Below are positions 33,059 to 45,234 of a stretch of DNA of 64,000 nucleotides, one piece after another (within the stretch, counting starts at the first letter, position 1; every line of letters starts with the position of its first letter). The notes under the pieces are model-generated. The model saw only the letters and a list, made by a program, of their open reading frames with translations. It was not told the DNA's origin and did no database searches. The translations under genes were made by a program, and so were the position numbers. Source of the stretch: Saturnia japonica (Eukaryota > Arthropoda > Insecta > Lepidoptera > Saturniidae); the NCBI GenBank assembly GCA_033032175.1, contig CM065313.1:18763327-18827326 (forward strand). Reading direction: 5' to 3'.

Positions 33059-33545
33059 CCTCTTTCGCCTCTTTTACGTGAGTGTTGGGTGTAATAATAA
33101 AAACATATAGTCATTATGCTAAATCCTTTTGTTATAAACAAAAATCTTCAGCAATTAAAAATTAAAACATACAAAAAATATATATACAGTGAAAAAAAAA
33201 AGCAGTAGGTAACTACTTAAAAAAAGACAAAGAAGTCATGAGGAGTGCCGATATAAGTGAAAACTTAATACTAAAAAGATAAAGATATAAACAAACAGTT
33301 GTTACACCGGCCGACAAATGAAAACTTTTTGAACGTTGTTTTGATTTCAGTGAAACATATGGCTAATTTATAGTATTTTGAACACAAAAATATTTACATA
33401 ATTACTCTATCACATCAGGTTTTTTACAAAAAGGAAAAAAGTGTTTATTTTAAAATTTTAAGAAAAAATCAATTATTACATTATAAATACATATATTTGA
33501 AAACTTACAAAGAAAATAATATCAAGTACAATAATTGCTACAGGG
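33059..33545. other. Non-coding stretch
   Basis: Highly A-rich on the plus strand; nothing recognised. Confidence 0.4.
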
Positions 33546-34250
33546 CTATTTAGAATGACATCTTTTACGTTTAGCGATAAAATGATGTCTTGGTGTAATT
33601 TTTTTATGAGAATCATCAATAATATCACGTTTTGTAGACCAGCAGTAATCAGCCTCCTATTTACCTCCTAATTACATTCCATCGACCTTGGCACCTTATC
33701 TCCATAGTTTTGTGTCTTGGTGGAACCTTTCTCACTGTTCTTTACTATAATCACCAAGATTATCAGGGAAAAAATCCACATGTGAATGTAAAAAATGGAG
33801 TTTTATACTCATATTACACCCCAATTTTTTGTTCTGACGATGTTGAGCTGAAATCAGATATTGAACTTGGAACTGTGTGGAATGGGACGTGTAACTGAGG
33901 TTACATTTGCGTAGGCTATCTTATTTTTATTTTTAGCATTAAAACCTTTCACTATGGTACAGCAAGAATATCAATTATCAATATGATTGGCTTGCGTTCT
34001 CCAAATCATGGGTCTACCAAAAGGTAGAGATTGTCTTTTGCGGTATGTCCACTGCCTTAATTGTTCAACACAAATAGCTAGTACAAACTAACTGCGGAGT
34101 CCACGATTTTAGTTGTATTTTGAAGCCAAAATAACCATTATACATATTATCTAAAAACTCAGTAATTTTCAGTTTTTGCTTTGAAGTCATAAAGTTTCCA
34201 CAAATGTAACAAAATGTATCTGGACTATTATGACACTTTCTTGAAGACAT
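33546..34250 (-). pseudogene. Relic of an unnamed invertebrate multicopy protein family
   Basis: A minus-strand start at 34250 reads MSSRKCHNSPDTFCYICG, then NGYFGFKI and SWTPQLVC, with cysteine pairs suggesting a zinc-binding N-terminus. After frameshifts, GRPMIWR and VKGFNAKNKNK follow. From about 33860 the C-terminal part appears: LHFLHSHVDFFPDNLGDYSK, a stop, ERFHQDTK and EADYCWSTKRDIIDDSH, ending at TAG 33546-33548. N- and C-terminal signatures of one long protein are thus only about 700 bp apart, so the middle is deleted. I recall this family as many near-identical uncharacterised predictions in insects and Hydra, perhaps carried by a transposon; no function is known to me. Confidence 0.6.
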
Positions 34251-35194
34251 TATGTTTTTTAGACGTTTTTCAACCACAAATCATTAATTAAGATGTGATA
34301 CGATAAAATTAGGTACGATTTTGTAATCATCACTACACAATTAGTGGAAAAAGTTATTTATATCTTGGACAAGGAAAATCATGTCGGCCGGTGTTATTTT
34401 TGGGTATCCAAATAAATTGTTTAATTATTTATTTTTTTATGTTATATTGCTACAAACACTCCGTTTATCGTTAACTCGTCACGTCACTTTGTCGATGACG
34501 ACTTACATGAATTTACTTCCTAACCAAACCTCCTTAGAAGTTTTCACTTCAAAAATTCTATTATATTGCTAGATTTGTAGATCTAAAATATTGGCAACCA
34601 TAATACTAGATTACTTTGTTTGTGGTGATCAAGTTCAAAACTCTCACGTTAAATAAATTCGCCTATTATTGTACATTCCTTCAATCCATTTTAGATATCT
34701 TTTGGTTCACATGGCAAAGCGCAATGACCGATAATTAATTTTATCTCTATATCAACATTGCGCGTTGGTCAAACACGTTTGCTTAACGTGTTCTGGGGAC
34801 TTAATGATTAGTTTCTTGATGTTACAGTAAAACTTATAAAACTTTAAAAAATATCAGGAACAAATTCATTTATTTACGCAATATAAACTCTATAATAGAT
34901 TGTACATATTTTACACTATTAAAGCAATAATTATTGTATAAATTACTATCGTTTTTCCAGTCATAGTTGAACTATGTCAAATATTAATTTGAATAGATCT
35001 TTAGGATCAATGTTTTAGATAGCTTAAATCTCCTTTAACACCCCACCTTAAAGGTTAAATACCCAAAATTCCTTACTTAGTGCTCATCTACAGTGTAAAA
35101 GGATCCCGCACGCATATTTTCACGGTCCAAGCCCAAGTGGTTTGGGCTGTACGTTGATATGTCAGTTAGTTAGTTATCCTAAAAGGATATCGAT
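34251..35194. other. Non-coding stretch
   Basis: AT-rich. No gene recognised. Confidence 0.4.
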
Positions 35195-35420
35195 AAAGTT
35201 ATTTTAACTGACTTCAACAAAAGATGGAGGAGGTTACTTAATTCGAATGTATTTTTTATGGATGTTCAGCCGTAACTTTTTTGTTTATGAACCGATTTAG
35301 ATGCTTCTTTTTTTGTTGGACCTGACCCCCTTTTCATTTCATTGGCATTGGACTTTGAACTTCAATGATACACCAGGGAACTCTTCAAAATTAATGAAGT
35401 TGGTTTTCTTTTTTGTTAAA
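35195..35420 (+). repeat. Family M repeat
   Basis: AACTGACTTCAACAAAAGAT, GTTACTTAATTCGAATGTAT and CACCAGGGAACTCTTCAAAA. This uninterrupted copy shows that the pieces at 45235-45441 and 46813-46880 were once adjacent. Confidence 0.6.
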
Positions 35421-35696
35421 AATTGTCTTGTATATTATACGATGAACATTTTTTTATACATACATGAAATGAGTTTTCCGGAAACGCCTCTTTTTTAAAT
35501 TATTTAAATTTTGTATTTAGTTGATTTATCAAAGCTTACTTAGATAATTTTTTTTGCAGTACAATTAACTAATAACTTATACAAAAATAATGATATTTTA
35601 TTTATAATAAAATATATCGTTGAAATTTAAAACTAATTTAAATAGTATAATTTTCATTTGTATAATGCTTTAATAACTAAATATTAATATTTAAAA
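35421..35696. other. Non-coding stretch
   Basis: AT-rich; nothing recognised. Confidence 0.3.
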
Positions 35697-36232
35697 CTAG
35701 CTGCGCCCGCGGCTACGCTTGCATGGACTAGAGAATGCTGTCGATCGGGAAAACGCGCGAATTGTGCTATTGTCGCGCCCGGTTATATTAAAGATACAAA
35801 TGCTTATTGTGTGTGATTCTTAGAAGATTGATATATGATCTCCATGACTGTTTTGTAAGTATTTATAATATCTATAATTATGCAATGCATTAATTTAAAA
35901 TATCTCTTTTAATTTACTTCGCGTAAAATATTTAAGCGCTCGAATTGATTCACCATGACCAGTTTGTTTGTTTTCGCAGATCCCTAATTTTTTTTTTCTA
36001 AAATAAAAATACCCTAGAGTTATTCTTTATAATATCAGTTATCTGTCAGTGAAAGTCCTGTCAATATTGGTCCAACCCTTTCGGAGATTACCTGAAAAAA
36101 CAGACGGACAGACAAAAATTAAAAAAAAAATGTTTTTTTTTATAGATTTCATATATACTTTCATATTCATTTAGTAAAAAGCTGTTATTTTGAGATTACA
36201 AACAGACACTTCAATTTTATTTTATTGTATAG
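35697..36232 (-). repeat. Family C Helitron-like repeat, longest copy
   Basis: About 536 bp from ACTAGCTGCGCCCGCGGC to ACAGACACTTCAATTTTAT. Read on the minus strand it ends GCCGCGGGCGCAGCTAGT, a short GC-rich hairpin-prone segment followed by CTAGT as in Helitron 3' ends. It is non-coding and therefore non-autonomous. Confidence 0.6.
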
Positions 36233-36404
36233 ATAATTTACGAACATTTAGCATTGATAAGTTTAAACTCTCTAGATAATTCTATAACGTAGGTAGCAAC
36301 AAAATTGAACTTTGATGTTTATTCAGTTTACGACTTTAGTTTCGAGGATAACAACTTAATAATGAATTTAAAGTGATCGCTACTTTTATCTTTTAGGACA
36401 GTTA

Positions 36405-36957
36405 GGGCTCGTGTAGACGGCAAAGCGGACACGCCGCGCCGTACCACAACCGCGCTGCCGCCGCATAATTACTATATCACAGTACCTTTTTATGTAATAC
36501 AGTGCTAGCCACGAAAATTATACTTGTAGGAATAATGAACACGTTTATTTTAACTAAAAAAGTTAGTGTTTGCATATAATAGGCTTAAGTAATAATTTGT
36601 GAATGTTTTGATATTCATCCGAAGATAATCACAAAACTTACACTAATATTTTCCTAGATCTTTATACTTAGTGTATGGAATCCACCATGTTGTTCTCTTT
36701 GCATCAAAATAGGATGAACCCATAAACGTCTATTTGACTTCAATACTTTTATTTAGCCATTTCTGTACATATAGTATGCAAACACTACCTCCTTTTTTCG
36801 TGGCTAGTAATGTATTACAATAAAAGTATATTAATATAGCAATAATGCGACGGCGCGCGGTGGCGGCGCGACATCGGCGCGTGTACACAGCATAGCGCGA
36901 CGGATGCGCGGCGGCTGCGCGGTTGCGGCACGTCCGCGATGCCGTCTACACAAGCCC
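36405..36957. mobile_element. Non-autonomous PIF/Harbinger-type element
   Basis: The left end GGGCTCGTGTAGACGGCA and the reverse complement of the right end, GGGCTTGTGTAGACGGCA, form inverted repeats that continue imperfectly for about 30 bp. TTA occurs directly outside both ends (36402-36404 and 36958-36960), the 3-bp target duplication typical of PIF/Harbinger. Both subterminal zones are very rich in GC (GGCGCGCGGTGGCGGCGCGA) while the centre is AT-rich. No transposase is encoded. Confidence 0.75.
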
Positions 36958-36974
36958 TTACTTGATATCGAGTG

Positions 36975-37300
36975 GTAGCTATCCATACCGATCGTCTAGA
37001 TACCAATTCGGCATGTTCGCTATTCACGGACATCACATCGATCGACGTGAGTTCGAATCCCAGCCATTAGCTCGAGCTTTCGGTGAAGGAAAACATCGTG
37101 ATGGAACCATAGCATGGTGGTAGGGCTTTTTCTAATGCCCACCTGGCTAGCTACCACCCTCAAGTTGAAAATATGTCGCTAAGCTACACTTGAGAGATAG
37201 TCTTCCAATAGAATTTGCGTGCTACCATCTTAGGGCACCTCGTCACTTAAGATCAGGTGAGATTGTAGCCACAACGCTAAAACTATAAAGATACAAAAAC
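36975..37300 (+). repeat. Family B SINE-like repeat, longest copy
   Basis: CGATCGACGTGAGTTCGAAT carries a B-box-like GAGTTCGAATCCC, followed by TCATGG-type and TTGAAAATATGTCGCTAAGC blocks common to the family. A clear A box is not seen, so the tRNA origin is likely but unproven. Confidence 0.6.
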
Positions 37301-37657
37301 CACACTTTTATCGAAATTCATTATATTGGCAAAAGTACGATACGTCTTTTATTCTTGCCCAAACTCTGATGATTCAAGTTCCTCTAAAAAATATTCTGAA
37401 AAGTAAAGGAGGTAACAAACTGTAACTAAATTTTAAAACTTCAAAAAAGAATAAATTTAATATTTTCTTTATAGATTTTTCACATAAATGTAGAGAACCG
37501 AGATTTCAGTAACAGATTCGAAAGATAAACATTGTATTAACGTATAAAATATTATATAAAGCACCAACGATAAATTTTGTTGTACGTAAAATCTTTTAAC
37601 TTTGTTAAAGATCAACAATACGCACAATTATTATACTGATAAGCATAGTACCTATCT

Positions 37658-37662
<5 letters not shown>
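37301..37662. other. Non-coding stretch
   Basis: AT-rich, no recognised feature, leading into a microsatellite. Confidence 0.35.

Positions 37663-37692
<30 letters not shown>
37663..37692. repeat. (TA)n microsatellite
   Basis: About 30 bp of uninterrupted TA dinucleotides. Confidence 0.9.
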
Positions 37693-37698
<6 letters not shown>

Positions 37699-37724
37699 CC
37701 AGAAGTATACCAAACCTCAATAAA

Positions 37725-37993
37725 ATAACATAACATACCATCACGCCTGTATTCCCCGAAGGGTTAGGTAGAGGTGTACTATACTGTACACCCACAGTTC
37801 ACCGAGTATGTTTTTAGGTCGCCTGTAACAGGGGGCGAGCCTATTGCCATTAGTCGTGCACGAAACCAAAATCCGAGCTGCTACTGAGAATTTCATAAGA
37901 AAAGCCCAATAACACTTTTTGCTCGACCTGGGATTCGAACCCAGGATCTCGCTCATAGCAGTCTCGCTTACAACCACTAAGCTAGCGAGGCAG
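37725..37993 (-). repeat. Family A tRNA-derived SINE
   Basis: Minus strand: A box TAGCTTAGTGG and B box GGTTCGAATCC are both consensus. The body matches the 29931 copy; the left end shows the AACATAACATACCAT tail. Confidence 0.85.
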
Positions 37994-38079
37994 CAAAATA
38001 ATCACTTATAAAAAAAGTTGGCCGTTACGGGGCGCCCGACAGTTGAGAAAAATCTTCGTGAAAATTAAAAAAAATGCAT

Positions 38080-38440
38080 AGGATGATCCAAAAAACATGA
38101 CAAACCAAAATAAAGTCACTATGAAGACATTTATTTTATTACTATGTGTACGGTGGTCTCCATTTGATTGTTAGATATACACCGGGTATTCCCGAAACAC
38201 AACAAAGATAAAAAAGTCACTGTGAAGATGTTTATTTTATTACTATGTGTATGGTAGTCGCGATCCCTACCAACCGTTTTTAATCTATCCATGTTTTAAT
38301 ATGAAACTTTGAAATGATCCAGTCTCTCTATTAAAAAAAACTCGGCTCCACACAACCAATGTTGGGATCAAAGCGTCGCCACGTCAACACCCGCCAACAA
38401 TGGTGGCCCCAGTATGATCCACCGCATTAGATGTTTTACA
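38080..38440 (+). repeat. Family F repeat with partial head duplication
   Basis: The head (GATGATCCAAAAAACATGAC..TTATTTTATTACTATGTGTA) occurs twice, at about 38085 and 38190, before a single body ending GCATTAGATGTTTTACAT. Confidence 0.6.
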
Positions 38441-38984
38441 TAAAAGTACGTACGTGTAGTTCCTGAAAAAAATCCTAAACTTAAACATACTAAATAAGCA
38501 GAGGATCTTCCGTTTTTTTTTGTTAAAACACGCAATCATTATAATAAAAAATAATTAATTCTAATTAATTAATACTGAATACAATAATTTGTTTACATAG
38601 CTAGGATTTAATATTAATATAATATAAAGAAACCGTTTAATATAACATTAACATAACCTGTTTTGTGTATTATGAAAGTGACGTTAGTTATTGCATCACA
38701 TCGACGAGTTTATCAACATTGATTTAAACAAAACAACAAACGATTCAGTTAAATATATTACTTTGAACAGTTTTCCTGTTTAATCAGTCTTAAAGTGTAA
38801 TGTGGATTAGCATTTATTAATAGTGGTCGAATCTACCTCTCAAGCATGACGCAATAGTACGTAGGAGTTCCATCATGCGCTCATCTGAACTTAAAAGTAC
38901 TTAACCCATCCTTCGCTACAAACTTGTATCTTTTTATAATAATTATTGTAGGACACGATAATTGTGTTCGAATAGATAACACCC
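38441..38984. other. Non-coding stretch
   Basis: AT-rich; no gene. It grades into the satellite. Confidence 0.35.
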
Positions 38985-39830
38985 TCTATAGTGGTACTCT
39001 TAGGCATGTCGCGCTCCAGTATTAGTTGGTGTATATCCAGTAATCAAGTGGGATGGTAGAGTTCTTTACCTAACTGGGTAGAGACCAATATACACCAGGT
39101 GTAACACCTGCCTTAGTGCCACGCTGTATATGCAGTAAGGAAGCGAGGTGGTAGGAATCTGTACCCGACTAGGTCGCAACAATCTTACACCAGATGTATC
39201 ACCCGCCACAGAGAAAGCGGTTCGTGCTCCGGGATCAGACGGCTTATATGGAGTAATCAAACGGGCTGGTAGAGATCTGTATCCAACTGGGTCGCGACTA
39301 ATATACACCAGGTGTAACACCGGCCTTAGTAGCACGCTGTATATGCAGTAAGTAAGCGAGGTGGTAGGAATCTGTACCCGACTAGGTCGCAATCATCATA
39401 CACCAGATGTAACACCCGCCACAGAGAAAGCGGTTCGTGCTCCGGGATCAGACGGCTTATATGGAGTAATCAAACGGGCTGGTAGAGATCTGTATCCAAC
39501 TGGGTCGCGACTAATATGCACCGGGTGTGATGTTACACCCGCCGTATGGGCATGCTTGAGTATGACGCGTTCTGGGTTCAGCCGGTGTATATGCTAACCA
39601 AGCGGGGTTGTAGAGATCTGTACCTAAATGGGTCGCGACCAACAAACACCAGGTGTAACACCCGCTACAGTTATACGCTTAGGCGTGACTCGTTCCGGGA
39701 TCAGCAGGTGTTCATTCGGTAATCAAGCGACGTGGTAACCTTACCACCTGTAAGTGGTACCTACCCAACTGGTCCATGACTCTTTTTTGATTGGTCGCGT
39801 TTCGAGATCATCCGTGCATACTCAGCTACC
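38985..39830. repeat. Satellite array with 213-bp higher-order unit
   Basis: Unit starts marked by AAGCGAGGTGGTAG-type text occur at 39046, 39141, 39259, 39354, 39472, 39600 and 39725, giving spacings of 95, 118, 95, 118, 128 and 125 bp. The 95+118 pair is repeated almost exactly (39141-39353 and 39354-39566), so a 213-bp unit was recently duplicated within an older, degenerate array. Most monomers carry ACACCAGGTGT or a one-base variant, an 11-bp palindrome. The array is GC-richer than its surroundings. Because 213 is divisible by three the duplicated unit gives similar open frames, but a stop separates them and I do not consider it coding. Confidence 0.85.
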
Positions 39831-41624
39831 AGGAGGCTTACAAATCGAAAACATGATAATGACGACCGACGATGGAGTGCCGATCCCTCGAAAGTGCTAT
39901 TGTTGATTGTACTATAGTACCAATAGGCACAATGCCGCTACTTTGCCGTGTATAATATATTAGTATAGATTAATATTAATTATAACGAGACATTGGCCTA
40001 TTGAAGAATATTACCATATTAAGCCGGTTTCACTGATTTACATAACGTTTTGTGATTCATTTTTATTTATGTTCGATGTTAATCAAGGATTTTTTTAGTA
40101 AAACTCGGACTATTAGCCGAAATAACGGATATTATAGTCTTAGGTGCTTTTAAATGATTGTATTTGACTTCGCAAAATTTGACAATATTAAACCAAGGGT
40201 AAGTCGTCAAATCCAGTAGAAAAGCGATTCTTAAAGTGGGTTCCATTGTATACAGGGTTCGATAAATCAGTTACATTTGTTATTGAACCCTTTAATAATT
40301 TTAGCTATGAATTAATTCAACTGTTACTGCTTCTTCTTCTTTCAAAATTCCATATGAATCGGTCAAGCCGTTTTTGAGTTAAATCCGGACATACAAACAG
40401 AACTACAGATTTATTAATATAGATACATAAGCATGGTGCAACGTCTTAAGTAAAGGTTACAGCATGCTATACTACTTTTATAACGATTATCATACCTTTG
40501 CCAAGGAGATATAATTATTTAGTTACATTACCACTAAAGACTGGAGAAAACTAAACAATTACAATATTCAAATAGATAAATACTGCATACATGTACCAAA
40601 ATTAAATTAGTATCAATACAAACAAAGGTACCTAATGCAGTACGGTGGACTCCTCAAACATAGGAAACATTGATGATAAATTCCATGCCAATCGTAACCA
40701 TTATTCCGGCCTGTGAAGATGCCTCTTCACGCCTCGACCGAAAGACCTAATATCGCAGGAGGGAGGAAAAACGCTCGGCGGAGGGCGATTCAACATATTT
40801 GCTGTACAGCAAACCTAAGAATTTGCAAACTTATTTATTGTTGCTGAGATGGATGTAGTAGATGAGAGATGATGGGATAAGGTCGAACAGCTTCTTAAAA
40901 CTAACAAAGTACAAAAAACAGTCACACAGACAATAATACACGATGGTTTCCCACTCAGTCCTTAAGTCCATAGGTAGCTACACCTATTATTAATTGGCCT
41001 CAATAAGGACTCCGGTCTATCTGAAGTTGATCGCAATAGGTTGCAGCAACTGTGTTATTGTTGTTTTATATTATCAATATGCAGCGGATGAAAACAAGCC
41101 TTAGATATCAAATTCTAGCATCTAGATTGCTCTTTCGAAATAATCTGTAAAGCCATTCTTTACATTCGCGGAGCGTGCTTAATTCCTTCACGAATGCAAA
41201 AAGATGTCGTGAGCCTTGTATTTGCTTACCATGACCTACCGCTGTGAAAGTTGGTAAGTGACCTTCTGTTCCACATCATTGATTAGGATCAAGTTAGGTT
41301 AAGTTTTAAGCCATGACAATTCCATGATAGAAAGTTTGAAGTTAGTTCGCAAATGTAGACCCTACATTGACATGGAACTTTCATTTTCAATGAAGGGTAA
41401 TATATTTCAATTACTTGATGGTGGTAAGATATTATGTTGCTACAATTAAATCAAGCAATAAAACTTATGACCAAGCAGCTATGAATTTCGACTAGAGCAA
41501 TTAGTGTGTTTCAATAGACGCGACCACGTTCGATTAATTTGGAATGATGGAATTTGATAGCATTTGATTATGGGCAAGTGGTCTAATATTGTAAAACGCC
41601 TTGTGGAAGACACACACACATATT
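39831..41624. other. Non-coding stretch
   Basis: Contains a family E fragment at about 40300-40430 (GAATCGGTCAAGCCGTTTTT and a following ATACAAACAGAAC). A GC-richer patch lies at 40700-40800 with a small TGAAG/CTTCA hairpin. No gene recognised. Confidence 0.45.
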
Positions 41625-41790
41625 GATGCTTGGCGACAGATTTTCAACTTGAAGGTGGCATTAGAAAAAGCCCTACTTTCATACTATGGTTTCATTACGA
41701 TGTAATCCTTCATCGAAAGGTCAGTCTCGTTGAAGGGATTTAAACTCACGTCAATCGATGCGATGTCCTTACACGTTATCACTGTTCCAT
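41625..41790 (-). repeat. Family B SINE-like repeat
   Basis: GGCGACAGATTTTCAACTTG, CATACTATGGTTTCATTACG and AAACTCACGTCAATCGATGC are the reverse of the 43870 copy. Confidence 0.6.
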
Positions 41791-42999
41791 CGTTGTCTCA
41801 AACTTATGGACATTGTTGGATTCAGTGGCCAAGGTGCTCGGCTAAAATCTATTAAAATAGCAAGTTCAGTTTGTTCCAGCTCAGATCGTATTTTGTCATT
41901 AATGAGATTTGAATTAGAACTGATAAGTCGATTTTCCAGAGACTACATGAAAGGATTATAAAAAACTACAAAAAGCCTGTGTAGTAAATTACCAAGACTC
42001 CTAATAATTGAATGCAAAAAGATCTGATAATTTACTAGTCTACAAACTTTGTAATATAAAGACCTAGAATAAGATTTTACATTCACGGAAGCATTGAAGG
42101 AAGTAAAACATCGTTGCAATATAATATGATTATGTTGGGCTTTGAAGCAAGCGATTAATCTTAATATTCTCCTTCATCAATAATGACATTTTAATACCGT
42201 ATTTATCTGGTTCACAAAACAGATCTCCGTTTTTTTTAACCATGCTTAGAAAGTTTCGTATTGCTTCTTTTAAAGTTATGCTTCTAGATAGTTCAAGAAT
42301 ATTAACTAAATAAACATGGCGGTTGAATTATGAATTAAATAAATGAAATTAGTTATATTATTGTCAACAGCATATTCAGCAATATATAGTGTGAACTTTA
42401 GCAGTATATTGTATTCCTTTTATTTCGAGAACTAAATGGCTTTTTTGATCACAAAAATAACACACACAACATTTCTGTAAAAATTGGTGGTCCAACTATA
42501 CATACAAAAATAAATTCTAAATTTTAAAAGTGACATTTGATATAAAAACCATTAAAATTATAGCTATCAAGGTTCTCACAATTTTTTTAATTCAGCTTTT
42601 CTGTTAAGACCAAAACAGATTAGAAAAATATAAACATTTACACCCTCCACATTTATAATTAATTGTAATAATTAAACAATCAACGATACCAGACAGTAAC
42701 AATTAATGCGTTATTTTATAATGTTTACAAAACGTCAATTTTCTGACTCAACGCGTAAAAGGAAAATCGGAATATATTTTCGTTCTTCGAGTCTTCGCGA
42801 TGTCTTTGCACTTATAAACAGGTTTAAGTTATTTTTAACAGGTACATAACTACAGTAACATTTATTTATAAACAAAGGGAATAAATAAATAACAAACATG
42901 TTTTTGAAGCATCGATAATTTTTGTAATAGTTGTTTTTTCTTAATGGCTTAATATACAAAATCATACAGGTATGACGAATTTTGAAATGGCAATTTAGG
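41791..42999. other. Non-coding stretch
   Basis: AT-rich; no gene or repeat recognised. Confidence 0.4.
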
Positions 43000-43230
43000 C
43001 TCTTCCAGCTTCTAGTTTTAGTTAGTAGCTCTTCTAGTTTTTTAATGTAATATTTAATGTTTTTAGGCCATCGTAGTATTAATCTTCAAAGTTGGATCTA
43101 ACAACATGGAGACTCCAATAATAGAACTAGGGAGTTTTGTAGCAACTCAAAATGCATGTTTCTAGTTTATATTTATTGCAGTTTATATCACGCAAAATGC
43201 CACAAATATTATATAGTATATGGTAAAAGA
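43000..43230 (+). repeat. Family K repeat
   Basis: AACTCAAAATGCATGTTTCT and TATCACGCAAAATGCCACAA match the BEL-split copy in the same direction. Confidence 0.6.
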
Positions 43231-43869
43231 ACTTAAGTCAACGAATAAAAATAAAACCACAACATCGTAGCTCAAGATTTCGTATCTCTACCAATGCGGT
43301 ACCTCCTTCTTTTCTGACAGCGACAACTGGAGATGGTTTGTCTCTCAGTGTTCGTTTTTGTTGGGCATATTGCCTCCATTTTTGAAGGGGGTGTGGAGGG
43401 AGCGTTTGTTGAAGTCTCTGTCTGTGTGTTTGTTTATCCTACCTAATTTCGGAAACAGCTGAACCAATTTTGATGTGTTGAATAATTTTTAAGAGTATAG
43501 TCTATGCCATTCTGAGGCCATCGATCACAAATTTATTTATTTATTTTACATAGTTACGTTTTTATTTGTATACCAATTAAATAAAAGGAAGGTGTAAATA
43601 ATTACTAATATAATTGAGATATGATATTTTCCTTATTTTCTTTCCATTATTTTATATGTTTTTCCTGTTTACAATGTAATCTCAATGTCTAGAATTGAAT
43701 AATAAAATAGTTGTTTGTAACTGCGATCTAAAATTCCGCTGTCGTGATAAAATTATATAAGATCAACTAGTTTTTATTAATGCGTGCAAATAATGGAATG
43801 TACAGTGCGGTCTAAAACTATAATTTATCTACAATTTCCGATATATGCAGATGAAGATCTCAATGGTAG
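43231..43869. other. Non-coding, decayed repeat
   Basis: GTCTGTGTGTTTGTTTATCC..GGAAACAGCTGAACCAATTT around 43420-43470 resembles the 3' parts of families C and E. No gene. Confidence 0.4.
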
Positions 43870-44165
43870 CATGTACAGACGCCGGCGTCGATCGACGTGA
43901 GTTCGAATCCCCGCAATGAGCCTGAATTTGGATGACGAGAAACATCGTGCTGAAATCATAGCATGATGGTGGAGTTTTTTCTAATGCTCGCCAGACTTCC
44001 CACCACCACTCACCTTCAAGTCAAAAATCTGTCGCTAAACACTTAAAATTATGTTCCCGCAGCTGCATTTGAGAGCTATTTCCTCCAATAAGTTTATCGT
44101 GTTACCATCTGACTCAAGATCGTTATTTAATGTCATTTGAATAATTGACCAAACTCTAAAACCTA
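43870..44165 (+). repeat. Family B SINE-like repeat
   Basis: CGTCGATCGACGTGAGTTCG, then AAATCATAGCATGATGGTGG and AAAATCTGTCGCTAAACACT in family order. Confidence 0.65.
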
Positions 44166-45234
44166 TAAAGAATGAATTATCAATTACCAGTTTCATGTAA
44201 ATCCACGTCCGTTCATAGTCTTAAGGTTTCCTTACACTTATTTCATACATTATGCTAGTCACTAATTTAGTTAATAATCCATATGAACTCATACTCTTTA
44301 CATTATAATAATTTATTAATACACAACAACTTATTTTATATTTATAACACACAACAAAAAACATAACACGTATATGAGCTCCTGACTGCCAAACTAGGGT
44401 TCCCTGTATCTTGACAGTCGGTTTTCCTCCAAGATGTTAAAAATAATTATAACGCTACCAATACTACTACTAACCATATGTTCTATAAAAACAGGTATAA
44501 ACACATATTTATAATTGATTATTTGAGCAATTATTGGTGTTCTAATGACTATGTGTTAGTGTGCGTGTGTGCATGTATTATATTATGTTTGTGTGTCGTG
44601 TGTTGCGTGTGTGATTTTGTGAGTTTGTGTGGGACTGTATCTATGTTGAAAGGTTATATTGAGTATATATATGAGTATATTGTATATAAGTTTATTCCAA
44701 AATTTTCTCAATACTATTTTAACATTTCTAATGATGAATAATTTCGCAAAAATAAGATCATTCGTTCAAGTCCTAAGCGGAACTTGTTTCTTGCCATTTA
44801 CATTTATTTTATTACCTTGTAGCAATTAATTTACTCCTAATTTAATAAATTACGATTGGTCGCCGACTTCTATGTAAGTACGTTCATTTATAACCCCACT
44901 CTTCTTATGTTTTAATCTAAATGATTATTCATTTAGTGATGCATTTCCCTCAATATCGTCATTAGCGGTCAGTATGCATCATCAGGAGTTAAATGCAAGC
45001 ACAAAGCAAAGTATTATTTTATATTTACGAAATATTTGAAGAGATGTGAACTGGCTGGCGATCCAAGTGAGAATTTTATAAGGAGCCCAGTCAATAGCGC
45101 GGGTCAATAGTACAATTCATTAATCACATCGACAAATAAGTGTGTTGTGATTCTGGTCAAATTTTCATAAAAACACAATTATTCCCATAATTATATTTAA
45201 TACAGGTACAACGTAAAACCTATATAGCCATATT
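44166..45234. other. Non-coding stretch with GT-rich tract
   Basis: At 44552-44640 the plus strand is dominated by TGTG words (GTGTGCGTGTGTGCATGTAT and TTTGTGTGTCGTGTGTTGCG). The ORF across it (44478-44741) is a by-product of that composition. Elsewhere AT-rich and featureless. Confidence 0.5.

Noticed and set aside
33710..33898. 62-codon plus-strand ORF
   Set aside because: Antisense to the C-terminal part of the decayed protein family at 33546-34250.
39148..39597. Two similar plus-strand ORFs with a repeated peptide
   Set aside because: They arise because the satellite dimer is 213 bp, a multiple of three. A stop separates them and codon use is not protein-like.
38985..39830. CRISPR-like array
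   Set aside because: Monomers of 95-128 bp are similar along their whole length, with no short repeat/unique spacer alternation, and the host is a eukaryote.
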